Of a DNA stretch of 64,000 bases, positions 11,170-22,112 are shown one piece after another. How positions within the stretch are numbered: the first letter of the stretch is position 1; each line of letters opens with the position of its first letter. Source of the DNA: Rostrohypoxylon terebratum. Taxonomy: Eukaryota; Ascomycota; Sordariomycetes; Xylariales; Hypoxylaceae. The position numbers and the translations under genes are program-made. The notes under the pieces are model-generated. The model was not told the origin of the DNA. It made no database searches and saw nothing but the letters and a program-made list of their open reading frames with translations. The DNA lies in NCBI GenBank assembly GCA_022497145.1, contig MU385986.1, forward strand, positions 1 to 64,000, in the 5' to 3' direction.

Positions 11170-12121
11170 TTACTGGCCTCGTTCAAATACTCTCACTCCA
11201 CCATCACCAGTGACGAAATATAGCAATTCCCGCTCCTCCATAGCGCCGCCAACATCACCGCTCCCGCCACCTGGTGTGGCCCTTAGAACGCCACTTACGT
11301 CTCTAGCCGTCCCCGTTTCTAGCAACCGCAGACTAATAATAAGATTGGCATCATGGGCTAGAGATATCGCGAGTGCCGCATGTTCCTTTTCTAGCGACGT
11401 CGTTTGTGATGAAATCAATGGTTCATCTGCAGATACGGTGACAATACATGAGTGTACTTTCTGTCATCAAACAATCAATCAATCTCTGTATAGCCTAGTA
11501 AAAAGGTGCGATAAAGTGGTGTGCCAGATATATTTGCCCTGGGCGACTTACCTCACGAATATCGAGCAATATCTCTCGTAACTCTTGACCCGAAACCTTG
11601 CCCCCGGAGGTGGCCAGGAACATGTCTAATTGGTCAACAATCAACACTGTATTTCGCTCTGAGCATGAGCGCCGGACCTGCGCGACAGCATCTTCAAGTT
11701 CCTTGTACAGACACTGAGGCGTTGTGCTAAATAAGACCTTCTTCGCAGATGGAGTTTCTGGCGTGTACTTTGTCGCGTGGACTTGCTGTGTATGAATTAA
11801 GGAGACAAGCCCGTCGATAAAGATAAATCTGCCTTTTCTAGTTTGCAAGTCAAGATCAACGCCAAGTTTGCCGGAGCCCTCCTTCCAAAAGGCGTAGTCT
11901 CGCAAAAAACTGACGAGGACCACATTTGGGCCGTCTACCTTGTGCGCATCGACATCATCTTGTCCCGCCACAAAGTCAGAGGGGTTTGTGAATAAGGAAT
12001 GCAGATAACGAAGGACAAGCCAATTCGTAGTCGATCCTAAGACTCCACTGAGGAGGACAAGTGACGCTTCGGGTGGGAGGCGAAGATAAGTGTCTAAGAG
12101 GGGCGGGATCCGTGACGCCAT
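11170..12121 (-). CDS. ELP6: Elongator complex protein 6
   Basis: Two exons on the minus strand (12121-11552 and 11460-11170) give about 286 residues. Elp6 with Elp4 and Elp5 forms the RecA-like hexameric ring of Elongator, which modifies wobble uridines of tRNAs. The N-terminal MASRIPPLLDTYLRLPPEAS and the LVLLSGVLGSTTNWLVLRYL strand-helix match the fungal Elp6 RecA-like core, which lacks a canonical Walker A lysine. NTVLIVDQLDMFLA corresponds to the Walker B-like strand. Exon 2 carries SADEPLI, EKEHAALAISLAHDANLIIS and the diagnostic tail ELLYFVTGDGGVRVFERG. The 91-nt intron splices in phase 0 between DIRE and KVHSC. Confidence 0.93.
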
Positions 12122-13683
12122 CGAGATTGAGGTTGCCGAAACGAGGTGCTTACCGGAAAGACCTAGGAAATTTCTGCCACAACCAACAAAGCACGCTCCA
12201 ATATACCACCTCTACTACCACCTACCGGAACCTAAAACCGAGAGTGTGGGGGGGGGGGGGGGGGAGCGGGGGAAGGGGAGAGGAGAGAGGAGAGGAGACG
12301 ATGACGATGTTGCAAACGGTTCTGGAGGCAAGGCGTAATATCCGTGGTACGCTGCTGGTGTTTAAAAACAAGGAACGAGATAAGCGCGGTTATCCAGTTG
12401 AACCTCGAGGCTTTCAAGTTCCTAACCTTAGAAGTTACGAAGTTACCTATAAAAGGTTTTAGTTGTCTCGGAGAAATTTTGTGGATGCACGACTGTGCAC
12501 GTTCCGAGGTCTTTGAGTCTCGAGCCTTGACTCCCTCCGGAGACTACCTAGTAAGCTGCTAAGAAGGCAAACTAATCCCAGAAAAGATTAGTCGATTTAC
12601 ATCTACCGTCATAGTGCATTGCTTTAACCCCCGCCGACCCAACCTTGAGCTTATTGCGGTCGCTGCGGAGAAGCTATTTCAAGTGCTCCTTCTCTTCCTC
12701 ACAACTCGGAGAACCTTGAAAGCATCTTTGAAAGCATGTGCGAACCTACTCATTCCATTCCTACCTACCTATCATTCAGTACTTTTGTAAGTACGATGGA
12801 AACCTTGAAGCATCAAATGGTAGGGTTTCCTTATTTAATTTTACTCTCGGCTTACAACATTTCAATAACTACATGGACTTACTCTAACTCTAACTAGTTA
12901 CTATGTAACTACTTACAAAAGCCTGATAATGAATTGTTTTTCCCCTACTTCGTACATTGTCATCCATTTGCCTCATGCAAATCTTATATACATACCTACA
13001 TAAAAGGTATCTATGGATCCGACAACTCCACCGACGCCCACCATGTGGAAGAGAGCCGCTTCGTCATGGCGGCTGATGTGCGACTCGCAAGTTAGTTGGT
13101 CTCATGTGCTACCGCCGCCTGACCACCTACGGCATACCCTTAACGGCGGGACTCCATCTATAGATATATCCTGTCACCTCATTGGCCCGCAGGGGTTCTT
13201 TATATTAGCACGCTATTCCAACTAGACGAATACCTACCTGCAAGCAAACCCCCAATCCTTGGGCTGTAGATCACGTTGATGTTACTAGTGTTATTGTCGC
13301 CCGTCGATTTGACAATCAAGGATGACAAGGTGAATTTTTTTTATACCTGAGGTAGGTACTCGACTGTCATACAGCTATATAAGAGATATAAGAGATCTAG
13401 CTCCATCCCTTCCCTCTCATGTTTTGTTGAAGACATAGTTTTGGGTCATAGGGTAACTAGACAACTGATCCGCAAGTGCTATAATCCTTTATCAATTTCT
13501 TTCAGCAGCATATAGGCATTTGTGGCCGCTCATACTCTGCTTAGCAAGGCGCCGAGCTGCTATTCAAGACTCTACTCATTAGCCACTTCTGAGCCATGAT
13601 TTTGGATACACATAGTTGGCTACCTGCACAACACCCATTATAAGACAGCTCAAGTCCATGTGACTGAAGAGAATACTGGCAGG
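12122..13683. other. Long intergenic region between ELP6 and MFS gene
   Basis: No supported gene; the frames near 12061-12560 and 13013-13225 lack recognisable features. It includes a run of 17 G at 12248-12264 followed by a purine-rich GGGA/GAGG tract to about 12300, and TAGGTA-type motifs. Confidence 0.5.
12248..12300 (+). repeat. G17 homopolymer and purine tract
   Basis: Seventeen consecutive G are followed by GGGGA and GAGGA repeats. It lies just upstream of the ELP6 start on the opposite strand, so it reads as a polypyrimidine tract in ELP6 orientation. Homopolymer length may be unreliable. Confidence 0.8.
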
Positions 13684-16532
13684 ATGGATGAAACAGAAAA
13701 GCAGGCATCCAAGGGCCTGTGGAATGCACTCATCCGGAAGAAAGCCGAGTCTAATGACGAGGATCGCAAAGATGGGAAATCGAAATGGAATATGGGAATG
13801 TTGAATGATAAAGAGACTATAGAAGTACCTGGTAAGCAGGCGCATTTAATCTAACACGACACATTTTATATTGATCATTAGCCTAGGATCTGTCCTGCTC
13901 CTTGCTCAGGGTCGAAATGAGCCACTCGGTCTCCGGAATGCTCCGGCAAGGACGTCTCACTCCTCTCTCCCAACTGGCTTACCTAACCCTCAGGAAGCGC
14001 CCCCGCAGCCACTTCAAGGAGAGCACGATGACAAGAAAAAGACCAAAGATGGGCAAATAATCCTCGACCCTCAGCCGGATGATTCTCACAACGATCCGTT
14101 GAACTGGCCAACCTGGCGCCGAGATTTTGCCCTACTATCTTTAGGGCTTTACTGTGCAGTGGGTGGTGGAATCACGCCCATAATCGCGGCGGGATTCACA
14201 GATGTTGCGAATGGCACGTAGAGACGGCTCGCTGTTCCCACAACATCAGCAAATAACTTCGCTAACGATGCCAATAGACTACCATATTGACATCTCCAAA
14301 GTTTCGCTCACGACAGGCTTATACATGATGGGCCTTGGCAGTATGTAATATTCAGAGTATTCTTTTTTTCCGTCCTATTCCCCCTCCCTCTTTTTTTCCT
14401 TTTTTTTTTAAAAAAAAAAGAAGTAAAATTATCACTTTTGGCCGATTAGGAGCAACAACTCCTGAGGAATTGCGTTCAGTGAGCAAGCCTCTTCCCTAAA
14501 TGAGCAATTGCTGAATCTTGTGGTCATAGTTGGTAGTGTCATCTTCTCTCCTACCGCGATTCTTTATGGGAAACGTCCGGTCTACCTATATAGTGTTATA
14601 CTCTTGATTCTATCAGCGGTGTGGTGTGCTCTGTCACCCAACTTCACATCGCTGATACTTGCCCGGATCTTCCAGGGAATAGCCGTGAGTCCTGTTGAAT
14701 GTCTCCCTTCTGCCACTATTGCCGAGATATTCTTCTTGCACGAGAGAGCGTATCGTATTGGCGTATACACCTTATTATTACTGGGCGGTAAAAATTTGGT
14801 TCCTCTCGTTAGTGCTGCCGTTATTGAACGACTAGGATGGCGTTGGGTATTCTGGTGAGTTGGTGCAGGCATTGTGCTAAATGTTATGTTGCGCATCCCT
14901 TCCTGGGCTAACAAGCTGTCTTTCATCTTAGGATAGTTGCAATCGTGGTCGCGTTTTGCGGCAGCCTGTTATTTTTTTTCGTCCCTGAGACGTTTTGGGA
15001 CAGGTCCCCAATACCAAGATCACGGCGGACAAAACGACCTAGTCTTTTCAGTAGAAGGTCATCCGCTCGGCAAGTCTCCCAGTCTCATCTTAAAGAGGGC
15101 GTCATGGTAAATCGAGAGAAGCCAACTGTGAATACCAACGAAGGAACTTCTGCAGAGAGTCACCACAGCCCTGACACACCACTATCCCCACGCCATAGAG
15201 GCGTTCACGTTGGATTTGCAGCCAATCCCAACGATGATTTAGTCTCTACTGCGGGACGTGCCCACGATACAACGATAATTACTTCAGTAGGAAGGGATTA
15301 TACGGCTCAATCGAGCATCAAAGACGAGTCTATGGTTGACCAGAAGTCATCAGCCACCGACCTCACGACGAAAGCGGATTCCATAAGCCATGGCCCTCGT
15401 CCAAAGGTAAGCCGCTCACAGTCCAACAGCAGTGCCTGGTCCCGGACAAACTGGGATGGCCCAGGTCACCTTACTCCGCAAGTGCACAAGCCTAGCTTGC
15501 CGCATTTCGAGCACCCCTCCGACGGTTATTTTCGGGCAAGAGAAGGGCCTACGCATAATATCTTGGTCCATGGTGCAGTCCATTCAGACACTGAGAGTGA
15601 GAAAATGTCATTCTCAAACTTGGCAACGATCACCAGAGGGCAAGCGTACACGCATGCCCTGCGGAATGCCCCGCCAAAATCATTCACCCAACAGTTGAAG
15701 ATTCACCATGGGCGACTTAACCAGGACAGGTGGTGGAAGGCAGCTATTCGCCCGCTTATTCTCTTCTCCTACCCGTCGGTACTCTGGTCGGCTGCGGTGT
15801 ACTCATGCTCGATCGGCTGGCTTATCGTTATATCTGAATCTGTAGCTGTCATATATCGGGAAGGCAGATATCAGTTTAACGCGCTGCAGACAGGTCTCAT
15901 TTATATATCTCCCTTCATCGGCGGAGTTCTGGGCACGGCGGTTGCTGGGAAAGTAAGCGATATTATTGTCAGAGATATGGCACGTCGGAATGGCGGTCTA
16001 TACGAACCCGAATTTCGGCTTGTGATGGCAATCCCAGTGGCCGTGACGACGGTTATCGGACTTATGGGGTTCGGGTGGTCGGCTGATGATGATGACCCTT
16101 GGATCGTCCCGACGATCTTCTTCGGAGTGGTGTCTTTTGGCTGCGCTCTGGGTTCTACGACATCTATCACGTTTTGCGTGGATAGCTATAGGCAATACGC
16201 CGGAGAAGCTTTGGTGACGTTAAACTTTAGCAAAAACATATTTCATGGACTGGTATTCAGTATATTTGTTACAGAGGTATGTGATTTTCTTCATTGGTTT
16301 CCGAAATATGCGTTTCCTGTTACCTTCTTTCTCATTTTTGTTTGTATATATATATAAAAGCAATTACTAACTTGTTTCAATGTAGTGGCTTACTGATGAC
16401 GGCTCCAAGATGGTTTTTCTCTGGCTCGGCATTATCCAACTTATCCTCCTCTTATTCACCATACCCATGTACATTTTTGGCAAGAGAGCTCGAATGTGGA
16501 CTGTGCGAAAAAATTTCATGGAGAAATTTTAG
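13684..16532 (+). CDS. MFS transporter, Hol1-like DHA type
   Basis: Proposed exons are 13684-13831, 13887-14213, 14278-14340, 14530-14854, 14932-16276 and 16386-16532, about 784 residues. After a charged N-tail comes the family block DPLNWPTWRRDFALLSLGLY, then KVSLTTGLYMMGLG, FSPTAILYGKRPVYLYSV, ARIFQGIAVSPVE and LGWRWVFWIVA. A cytoplasmic loop of about 200 Ser/Thr-rich residues separates the two six-helix halves. The second half runs to WLTDDGSKMVFLWLGIIQLI and a basic tail. Such proteins export drugs or import cations and polyamines at the plasma membrane; the substrate is not predictable. The exon 2/3 junction works in frame only with a GC donor at 14214. The ordinary GT donor at 14218 shifts frame to an early stop, so this is either a GC-AG intron, a sequence error or a lesion. 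Confidence 0.8.
14400..14419. repeat. Perfect T10A10 palindrome inside intron
   Basis: It lies in the 189-nt third intron of the MFS gene, after a C/T-rich tract. It is the same palindrome as at 1863-1882. Confidence 0.9.
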
Positions 16533-17055
16533 CTTACATGAAGCTTTTAACAATGGAAGTATACCTAACCGTTTTCCATACTGTACCTACCTATGATCGT
16601 GTTGGGGTTTTAGATACGTATAGGTACGTATAGGAACTAAGACCTACCTAGCAGAAAGACCAGAGAGAAAGTGCCCCATGTAGTAATAGTACTGTCCTCA
16701 TTGACCAATCAAGAACCGGGAGATGTACAGTGTATTACGGTACTATTAATACATGGGGCACTTTTTCTCTGGTCTTTCTGCCTAGTAGGTCCTAGGCACA
16801 TGCGATAAATAACCATTTAACCTACCTACTTTAGGTAGGTATGCATGTGATAGTAGGACCTAGTTAGGACCTAGGACCTAGGTAGTAGGTAGACTATGAT
16901 GTAAAATTACAGCGTTTACTTTTTAGTTTACATCAACACGGAGATACTTATTATCTCTTTATTCCAGTCAGAAATTTATCGGTGATTGGAACCTACAGAC
17001 AACATTGTCCACGTCAACTACGAAGTATATTATAATTGATTTTCCTCGACGTATC
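16533..17055. other. Intergenic region with inverted repeat
   Basis: No gene. It contains the 151-bp inverted-repeat element listed separately, then dense TAGGTA/CCTAGG motifs at 16780-16895. Confidence 0.6.
16641..16791. repeat. 151-bp inverted repeat with 55-bp arms
   Basis: The left arm (16641-16695) and the reverse complement of the right arm (16737-16791) match at 49 of 55 positions by eye, around a 41-nt loop. The shared core includes CAGAAAGACCAGAGA and AAGTGCCCCATGTA. It starts 108 nt after the MFS stop codon, so it may be transcribed in that gene's 3' UTR. No clear target-site duplication is visible. A MITE-like relic or a structured RNA hairpin are both possible. Confidence 0.9.
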
Positions 17056-17720
17056 ATGTCTATGGGACTTAGTACAACTAAGGCTTTGGGTGGCCTCTGT
17101 TGCACTCAGCTCTGCCGGGGTTTCTCTACGTCTATGCGTCTTCGCACGGCTAACCAAGTCTACTCTTGGTAAGTAGTAGTAGGTACATGGTAATGAATGG
17201 AATAGGTAAAGGTGGCTTGCCTTATCCGGATAGCAACCTCACAATACCTATACCTAGTAACTTCGGTCTCCCAACTGACCGTCATTTTGTCAGCGTCTGT
17301 CGGCCAAACGATCTCCACACATACCAGCTCTTGTCATCATCTTCACGGACACCTCTCATAACACTTTGGTCTACTTCGTGGTGTGCCACATGCCATATAG
17401 TAGCACCACTTTTACAATCCGTCATCGAGTCTGGCGTGGGTGAAGCTGAAGGTGGCGTCAGTTATTGTGAGGTTCAGTACGACTCTCCTGATGTCATGAG
17501 TGGTGGGCTCGGAATGGACTACATGGTCACTTCCATCCCGACGCTGCTGAGTTTCGATGCGGGAGAGGCCCAAGTACACACTAAGATAACCGATGGGAAA
17601 AATCTGGCAAATAGGTCTTTCGTGGAAGATTGGATTAGAAACGAGGCCAAGAGATGCGGTGGTGGCGGAAGAAATGGTGGTACAGGTATCCTCGGTGGTT
17701 TATTTAGATCTCTGAGGTGA
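17056..17720 (+). CDS. Mitochondrial thioredoxin-like protein
   Basis: Two exons (17056-17168, 17294-17720) give 179 residues. The first 37 residues are rich in Arg, Ser and Thr with no acidic residue, as in a mitochondrial targeting peptide. The second exon has a thioredoxin-like fold: the strand PLITLWSTSW, the redox motif WCATC (cysteines near residues 68 and 71), a following helix, then YMVTSIPTLLSFD with the cis-proline of the family. A glycine-rich stretch precedes the C-terminus. The protein should reduce or sense disulfides in the mitochondrion; the target is unknown. The active-site dipeptide is Ala-Thr rather than the Gly-Pro of classical thioredoxin. The start was chosen because splicing joins a targeting sequence to the conserved domain in frame. 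Confidence 0.82.
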
Positions 17721-17884
17721 GACGGGTTTGGACTAGGTAGGATGGGCTGCAACATTCCGCTAGCATTCTGCCTTCGTTCTTCGTCGTGCACACGGCGGAC
17801 CACTTCCAAGGTTACATTGGTACGAAATCTATATAACGTCTACGATATTTGCTATCATTAACTACGAGGTGGATATGTTCCCCC

Positions 17885-18481
17885 CTATTCTAAATAAAAC
17901 ACTTCTTCGAGCTCTTTCCACCAAGGTGGGCTGCTGGATTCGCTACTTTTGGCGCCAGGTACCATACTCTACGCCAACGATTTGATTAGTACGGCCGGGT
18001 TTTCTCTACACTTTGTCTATGTACTTTGGGAAGAGAAAGGGTTGTTTACCTCTTGGAAACCATCAGTCATGGCCCACCACTCTCTAACTTTCGGATTTCC
18101 GCGCATGCGCTCCATATCACCAGCATAGTCGTAGCCGACGTATTTGAAGGTTGCAAAGAGGATGCCAGTACCTTGATCGTGGTATATGCTGTCTGGATCG
18201 TCACAAAGAATAATTAGTCCGATGGTAAGTCTAGTTCCGAGGCCGGTACAAGATTGGAAGAAGAGCCTACAGTCTTGGATATTGCAATCTTTGATTTGTT
18301 GTAAAACCTCAGGCCACACGGCCGCGTGCACTTCTTTGTACTTGTCGATGAACTCAGATTTCAGCCTCACGACCTGAGCGATACGACGGGCAGCCTGCTT
18401 TGGTTCCGGGTCGGGGGACTTGGTGATACGAGGGGGAGGCGGCGAGTGTGGTTGCCACATGTTGAAGGTAGGTTTCTCCAA
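17885..18481 (-). CDS. L-rhamnose mutarotase
   Basis: Three exons on the minus strand (18481-18271, 18192-18050, 17968-17885) encode about 145 residues. The family (RhaM, formerly DUF718) interconverts alpha and beta anomers of L-rhamnose before catabolism. Key blocks are RRIAQVVRLKSEF, YKEVHAAVWPEVLQQIKDCN with the conserved histidine, ATFKYVGYD and NPKVREWWAMTDGFQE. The C-terminal PPWWKELEEVFYLE lies on a separate last exon. Intron 1 is 78 nt without an in-frame stop, so naive translation inserts 26 spurious residues between CNIQD and SIYHD. No other rhamnose-pathway enzyme is in the window. An alternative start at the second methionine (MWQPH) would remove seven residues. Confidence 0.92.
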
Positions 18482-19464
18482 AGGGAAGAGGGCGAGAGAG
18501 GGGAATGAGAGGAGAAGGGGAGAAGGGGAGAAGGGAAAAATAAAATGGGTGAGTTAATCGTTCTAATGAATACGGTCGCATCGACCACGAGGATTTGTGT
18601 AGTGTGGTATTAATATACCGCTTTTTTAAAACCTTTGGCTAGGTTTATTTTCTTTCTCTATACATACGATATACATAGGTAGGTATATATATTGATAAAT
18701 ATGGATATTCATATGTACACAATTATACCCGACTACGCCGACGAGGACCTTGTATGGCACCGGGCTTCGGCGGAAGTTCGCCGCGAACGGTCCAGGTTGG
18801 GAATGGAGGAAATGGGGGAAATGGGGGAAATGGGAGCAAGAGGCGGGGTACAGAGACCTTTCCAACTTAGGCCTACTGGTCTGTCGACCACATCTCTCAT
18901 CAAATCGCGGGTTGCCATCGCAGAAAAGATACAGAGTAGGTAAATTAGTAATTTGATGATAAAAGGTTTATCACCCATCGAGTATATGGTATAATATATG
19001 TTCACCAACACGTTTCGTACTACTAGATAATGGTACCCACAGAGTCGCCATTCTATCCTTCCGAAATATTCTGTAATTTTACACAGTACGATTGATAATG
19101 GCCGCCTCCGACCACCTCAAACGAGCCTGCTCATTTTCTATTCCAAACTCCACCCATGCAATACGTCCGATCTCGACACGTGAACCGGCTTTCCCATGCC
19201 CTCTAAAGTCAGCGGCAACGACAATTATATAACAGTGACGTTTCGACTGAACCCGATCGTCCCTTTACGCGCAGATCCGTATTAGTCGTACCATTTTGTT
19301 TTCTCTGGTGGGAAACTCTGTCCATAACCAAAGCGCGATCTTCAACCCATAATCAAATTAAATCTTGCGATGTAGTGTAGTATTATTGGAGGGAGAGGAT
19401 GGGTCTAGGTTGTGGTGGGCAAGCAAATTGCGCCATGTTCCTCGAAAGCCCAGAACTTATGACG
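18482..19464. other. Intergenic region, no supported gene
   Basis: A CT/GA-rich tract (18480-18545) precedes the mutarotase start. A tandem GAAATGGGG repeat lies at 18801-18836. The remainder includes the GDT1 3' UTR. Confidence 0.5.
18801..18836. repeat. AAATGGGGG tandem repeat
   Basis: About three copies of a 9-bp unit within unassigned DNA. Confidence 0.7.
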
Positions 19465-21200
19465 CTACGCATATAACGCTTCCACGAAGTAGATGAAGCC
19501 GAACGCCAAAAATGCAACAGCACCTCCTATCGTTACTATCCAAACACCTAGGTTAGCTGTAGTTCGTCTAGATGGGTTGGCGCAACGCCTGCTATAACTT
19601 ACCAACCCTCAAGCTGACTCTACCGGCAATAGCCCTGCCGCCAATGACTGCCACGCTTGTACAGCAACCGTGGCCAAGCACAGCACCTAACGTAACCCAC
19701 CAATAGTCCTGGCCAGCAGCCATGGCAATCGTCGCTATCTGACTTCGATCCCCCCATTCGCCTAAGAATGTCATCACAAAAGTCTGCACCCACGCAGGGC
19801 TTAGCAGTAACGAGAAGAGATTTGACAGACCAACTCCAAATCCACCCAGAAAACCGCGACGAGGCGATGGGCTTCTGCCTGGCGAGGTCGAGGGACTGCG
19901 AGGCGGAGTAGGGAACCGAGACTGCGACCTTGACTTCCGGTCACGGCCGAGCCCCATCTCCAGAGCGTACGGAGACAAGGAGGAACGCCGTCTACCCTGC
20001 TTTAATGCTTGATGTTCTTTCTCCTGAAGCTCCATCTCAACCTCCTGCATCTCTGCTGTAACGCCTTCGTCCGGATCCATAGCCAGACCTTCGCGTAACA
20101 TTTTGGCGCCAAAAACCAAAAATAACCCTGCAGCTAGGAAAGCCGTGACCCTCTTAGGGATGAGAGCCGGCACTGTATGACCTAATACGGCGGATAAGAC
20201 CGTCATGACCAGCAGGGCGCCAAATGCGGCCGAGAATACAACCATACGGTCGTGTTTCATAGCCATGAGTGCAGCAACGAGAAATGTTTTGTCGCCGATT
20301 TCGGAGAAGAGGATCATGGTAAGGGAGAGAACGAAAGAATGGAGGGGCTGGATGATGCCATCATTGCCTTCGTCGCCCTTCTCCCACGCACCAGTAGCCA
20401 ATTTAGTCGGCCTAGATACGTCAAGGTGGTCTTTGTTGGCAGAGTTGGGAACAGGGTTTGGGTCGTCGTGAAGTTTATCTGGCAAGTCGGAAGGTTTCTA
20501 TGCGACATGTTAGTTCACAAAGACGAAATTAGATCAAAGCGACATCCCGTTGCCCTACCTCAAGGCCCGCAACGTCCTCAGGTGTTTGATGCAAGTCGAC
20601 CTTGCCCTTTTCCTTCTTATTGACCTTCTCGCTGGGGATCTTCTTTTGCTCGCTATGGGGCAAGGGGGGCTTCTCTTTGGGAGTTTCGGGCACGTTCTCG
20701 ATCTTTTCGCCGGTCTCTCCTTCTTTTGCCTTCCTAGCCTTGTCCTTTTGGCTTACTCCACCCTCCGTACCAGTGGTACCTTGCTTGGGAGGCTGACGGT
20801 GAGGGTCGTCCATAACACCATCATTGCTCTCAGGTATCTTCTTTCCATCGATGATAGTGGGATCTATCGGTCTATCCTTTAGAACAGGGAGAGTTTTTGG
20901 TTCTGCGAGATCACTAGCATCGCCCTTTTTGCGGCCCTTGTCGATGCTCACGAAGGGACCCTCGTGAGGCATACCATCCTTGCCGTCTACAGGGGCAACT
21001 TTGGTACCGATATCGAATTTAGAACTCTTTTGGGATGTGGTAGTCGAGTCGAGAGGAGATTGAGAAGATGCGCGGTCGGTATCAATGTTTGAAGCGTCTC
21101 TTGAAGATTTCCCGTCGAGTGCAGAGGCGCCGAGAGCTAGCGAAGGTAACAATAAAAGAACAAGCGGTGCTCGTTGTGGGCCAAGTCTCATGATGGGCAA
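19465..21200 (-). CDS. GDT1: GDT1/TMEM165-type Golgi cation transporter
   Basis: Three exons on the minus strand (21200-20559, 20497-19603, 19547-19465) give 539 residues. A hydrophobic signal peptide (LVLLLLPSLALGASA) is followed by about 230 polar, low-complexity residues. The UPF0016 transporter then has its two signature repeats: EIGDKT near residue 280 and EWGDRS near residue 461. These acidic motifs bind the transported cation. Gdt1 imports Ca2+ and Mn2+ into the Golgi and supports glycosylation and calcium tolerance. A cytosolic loop rich in Ser/Pro/Arg (SRFPTPPRSPSTSPGRSPS) separates the two halves and could be phosphorylated. The last 27 residues, a hydrophobic helix ending in YFVEALYA, sit on their own exon. 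The gene is divergent from the telobox gene. Confidence 0.93.
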
Positions 21201-21582
21201 CGAGTAGAGAAACCTAACCTAGTGGGATTATAGACCGCGGGTACGCAGTGATTGATTAAGGTAAATCAAGAAGGTTACTACCGTTCTACAGGAGCGATAA
21301 TGTTCTTTGGAAGAGCTACGGATGAAGCAACGTATTGCGATGGAGACAAAAAGCGACGAAATCTTCCGAGACAGAGATGAGCATGGGAGGGGATATATGG
21401 AAAAAAATATGGCGCGGGAAGAAGAGAAGGACAACGCCAGAAAATAACGGTAAAAGGCTGAAAATTATTAGAGTAATCGTGTAGGACGAATCTGTAATTT
21501 TTTTCATAAAAGGGGTGAAGAAGTCGGGAAGTTGGAGAATGAGAGAGGCAGTGCATCCCATTAGTCGCGACAGGATCTAAGA

Positions 21583-21621
21583 GCCACATGCAGGGTTAGC
21601 CACATGCAGGGTTAGCCACAT
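21583..21621. repeat. 16-bp tandem repeat carrying AGGGTTAG
   Basis: The unit GCCACATGCAGGGTTA occurs twice perfectly and continues with GCCACAT. Each full copy, with the next base, gives AGGGTTAG, a permutation of the fungal telomere repeat TTAGGG. Confidence 0.9.
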
Positions 21622-21633
21622 TACAGTTCAAGT

Positions 21634-21674
21634 ACCACCACCACCACCACCACCAACACCACCAACACCACCAC
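21634..21674. repeat. ACC simple repeat
   Basis: An ACC trinucleotide run, interrupted twice by AAC, lies in the divergent promoter region. Confidence 0.85.
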
Positions 21675-21953
21675 ACGTACTGCTACCTCCTATGGAATAT
21701 GGAATAATACCTATGAGGTATGTACTAAATAGGTACGCCAAAGAAACATGCTCGAATCGAAATATGCTTCGCTACTAGGTAGGTACCTAGTCCTACTTCG
21801 TACTTACAATTAAGTTGCCAGGTTGGTTAACAAGGTTCAACGAAGGTGGTGGTCCGTGCAGGACTTTCCACAGGCATTATAAAAAAGTACGTACCTCGGA
21901 GATGTGTTTATTTACCTTTCAAATCTGATTGGAGGACTACCCTGACAATTCAT

Positions 21954-21972
21954 AACCCTTTACCCTAACCCT
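21954..21972. promoter_or_regulatory. Telomere-like AACCCT cluster
   Basis: AACCCT is followed after one T by TACCCTAACCCT, so this short stretch has three near-tandem CCCTAA-type units. It lies about 140 bp upstream of the start codon of the telobox protein gene. It is a candidate binding site for that protein (autoregulation); this is inference. Confidence 0.5.
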
Positions 21973-22112
21973 GACGAGGTGCCCAGAGTAGTTTCTTGGT
22001 CCTCTGAATCTTTCCCCATGCCCTTGAAATAACTCTTCGATTAGAACTCATTACCATAACTCTCACTAGTCCTTTTTTATAAGAAAACAAATCAGGTACT
22101 CCTCAATTCATT

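Larger units (their letters stand above)
21201..22112. promoter_or_regulatory. Divergent GDT1/telobox-gene promoter region with telomere-like motifs
   Basis: A 912-bp shared upstream region. It contains a 16-bp tandem repeat with two AGGGTTAG boxes (21583-21621), a CCA/ACC simple repeat (21634-21674) and AACCCTTTACCCTAACCCT at 21954-21972, a run of telomere-type (TTAGGG) repeats. TAGGTA motifs occur at 21775-21790. The regulatory role is inferred. Confidence 0.5.
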
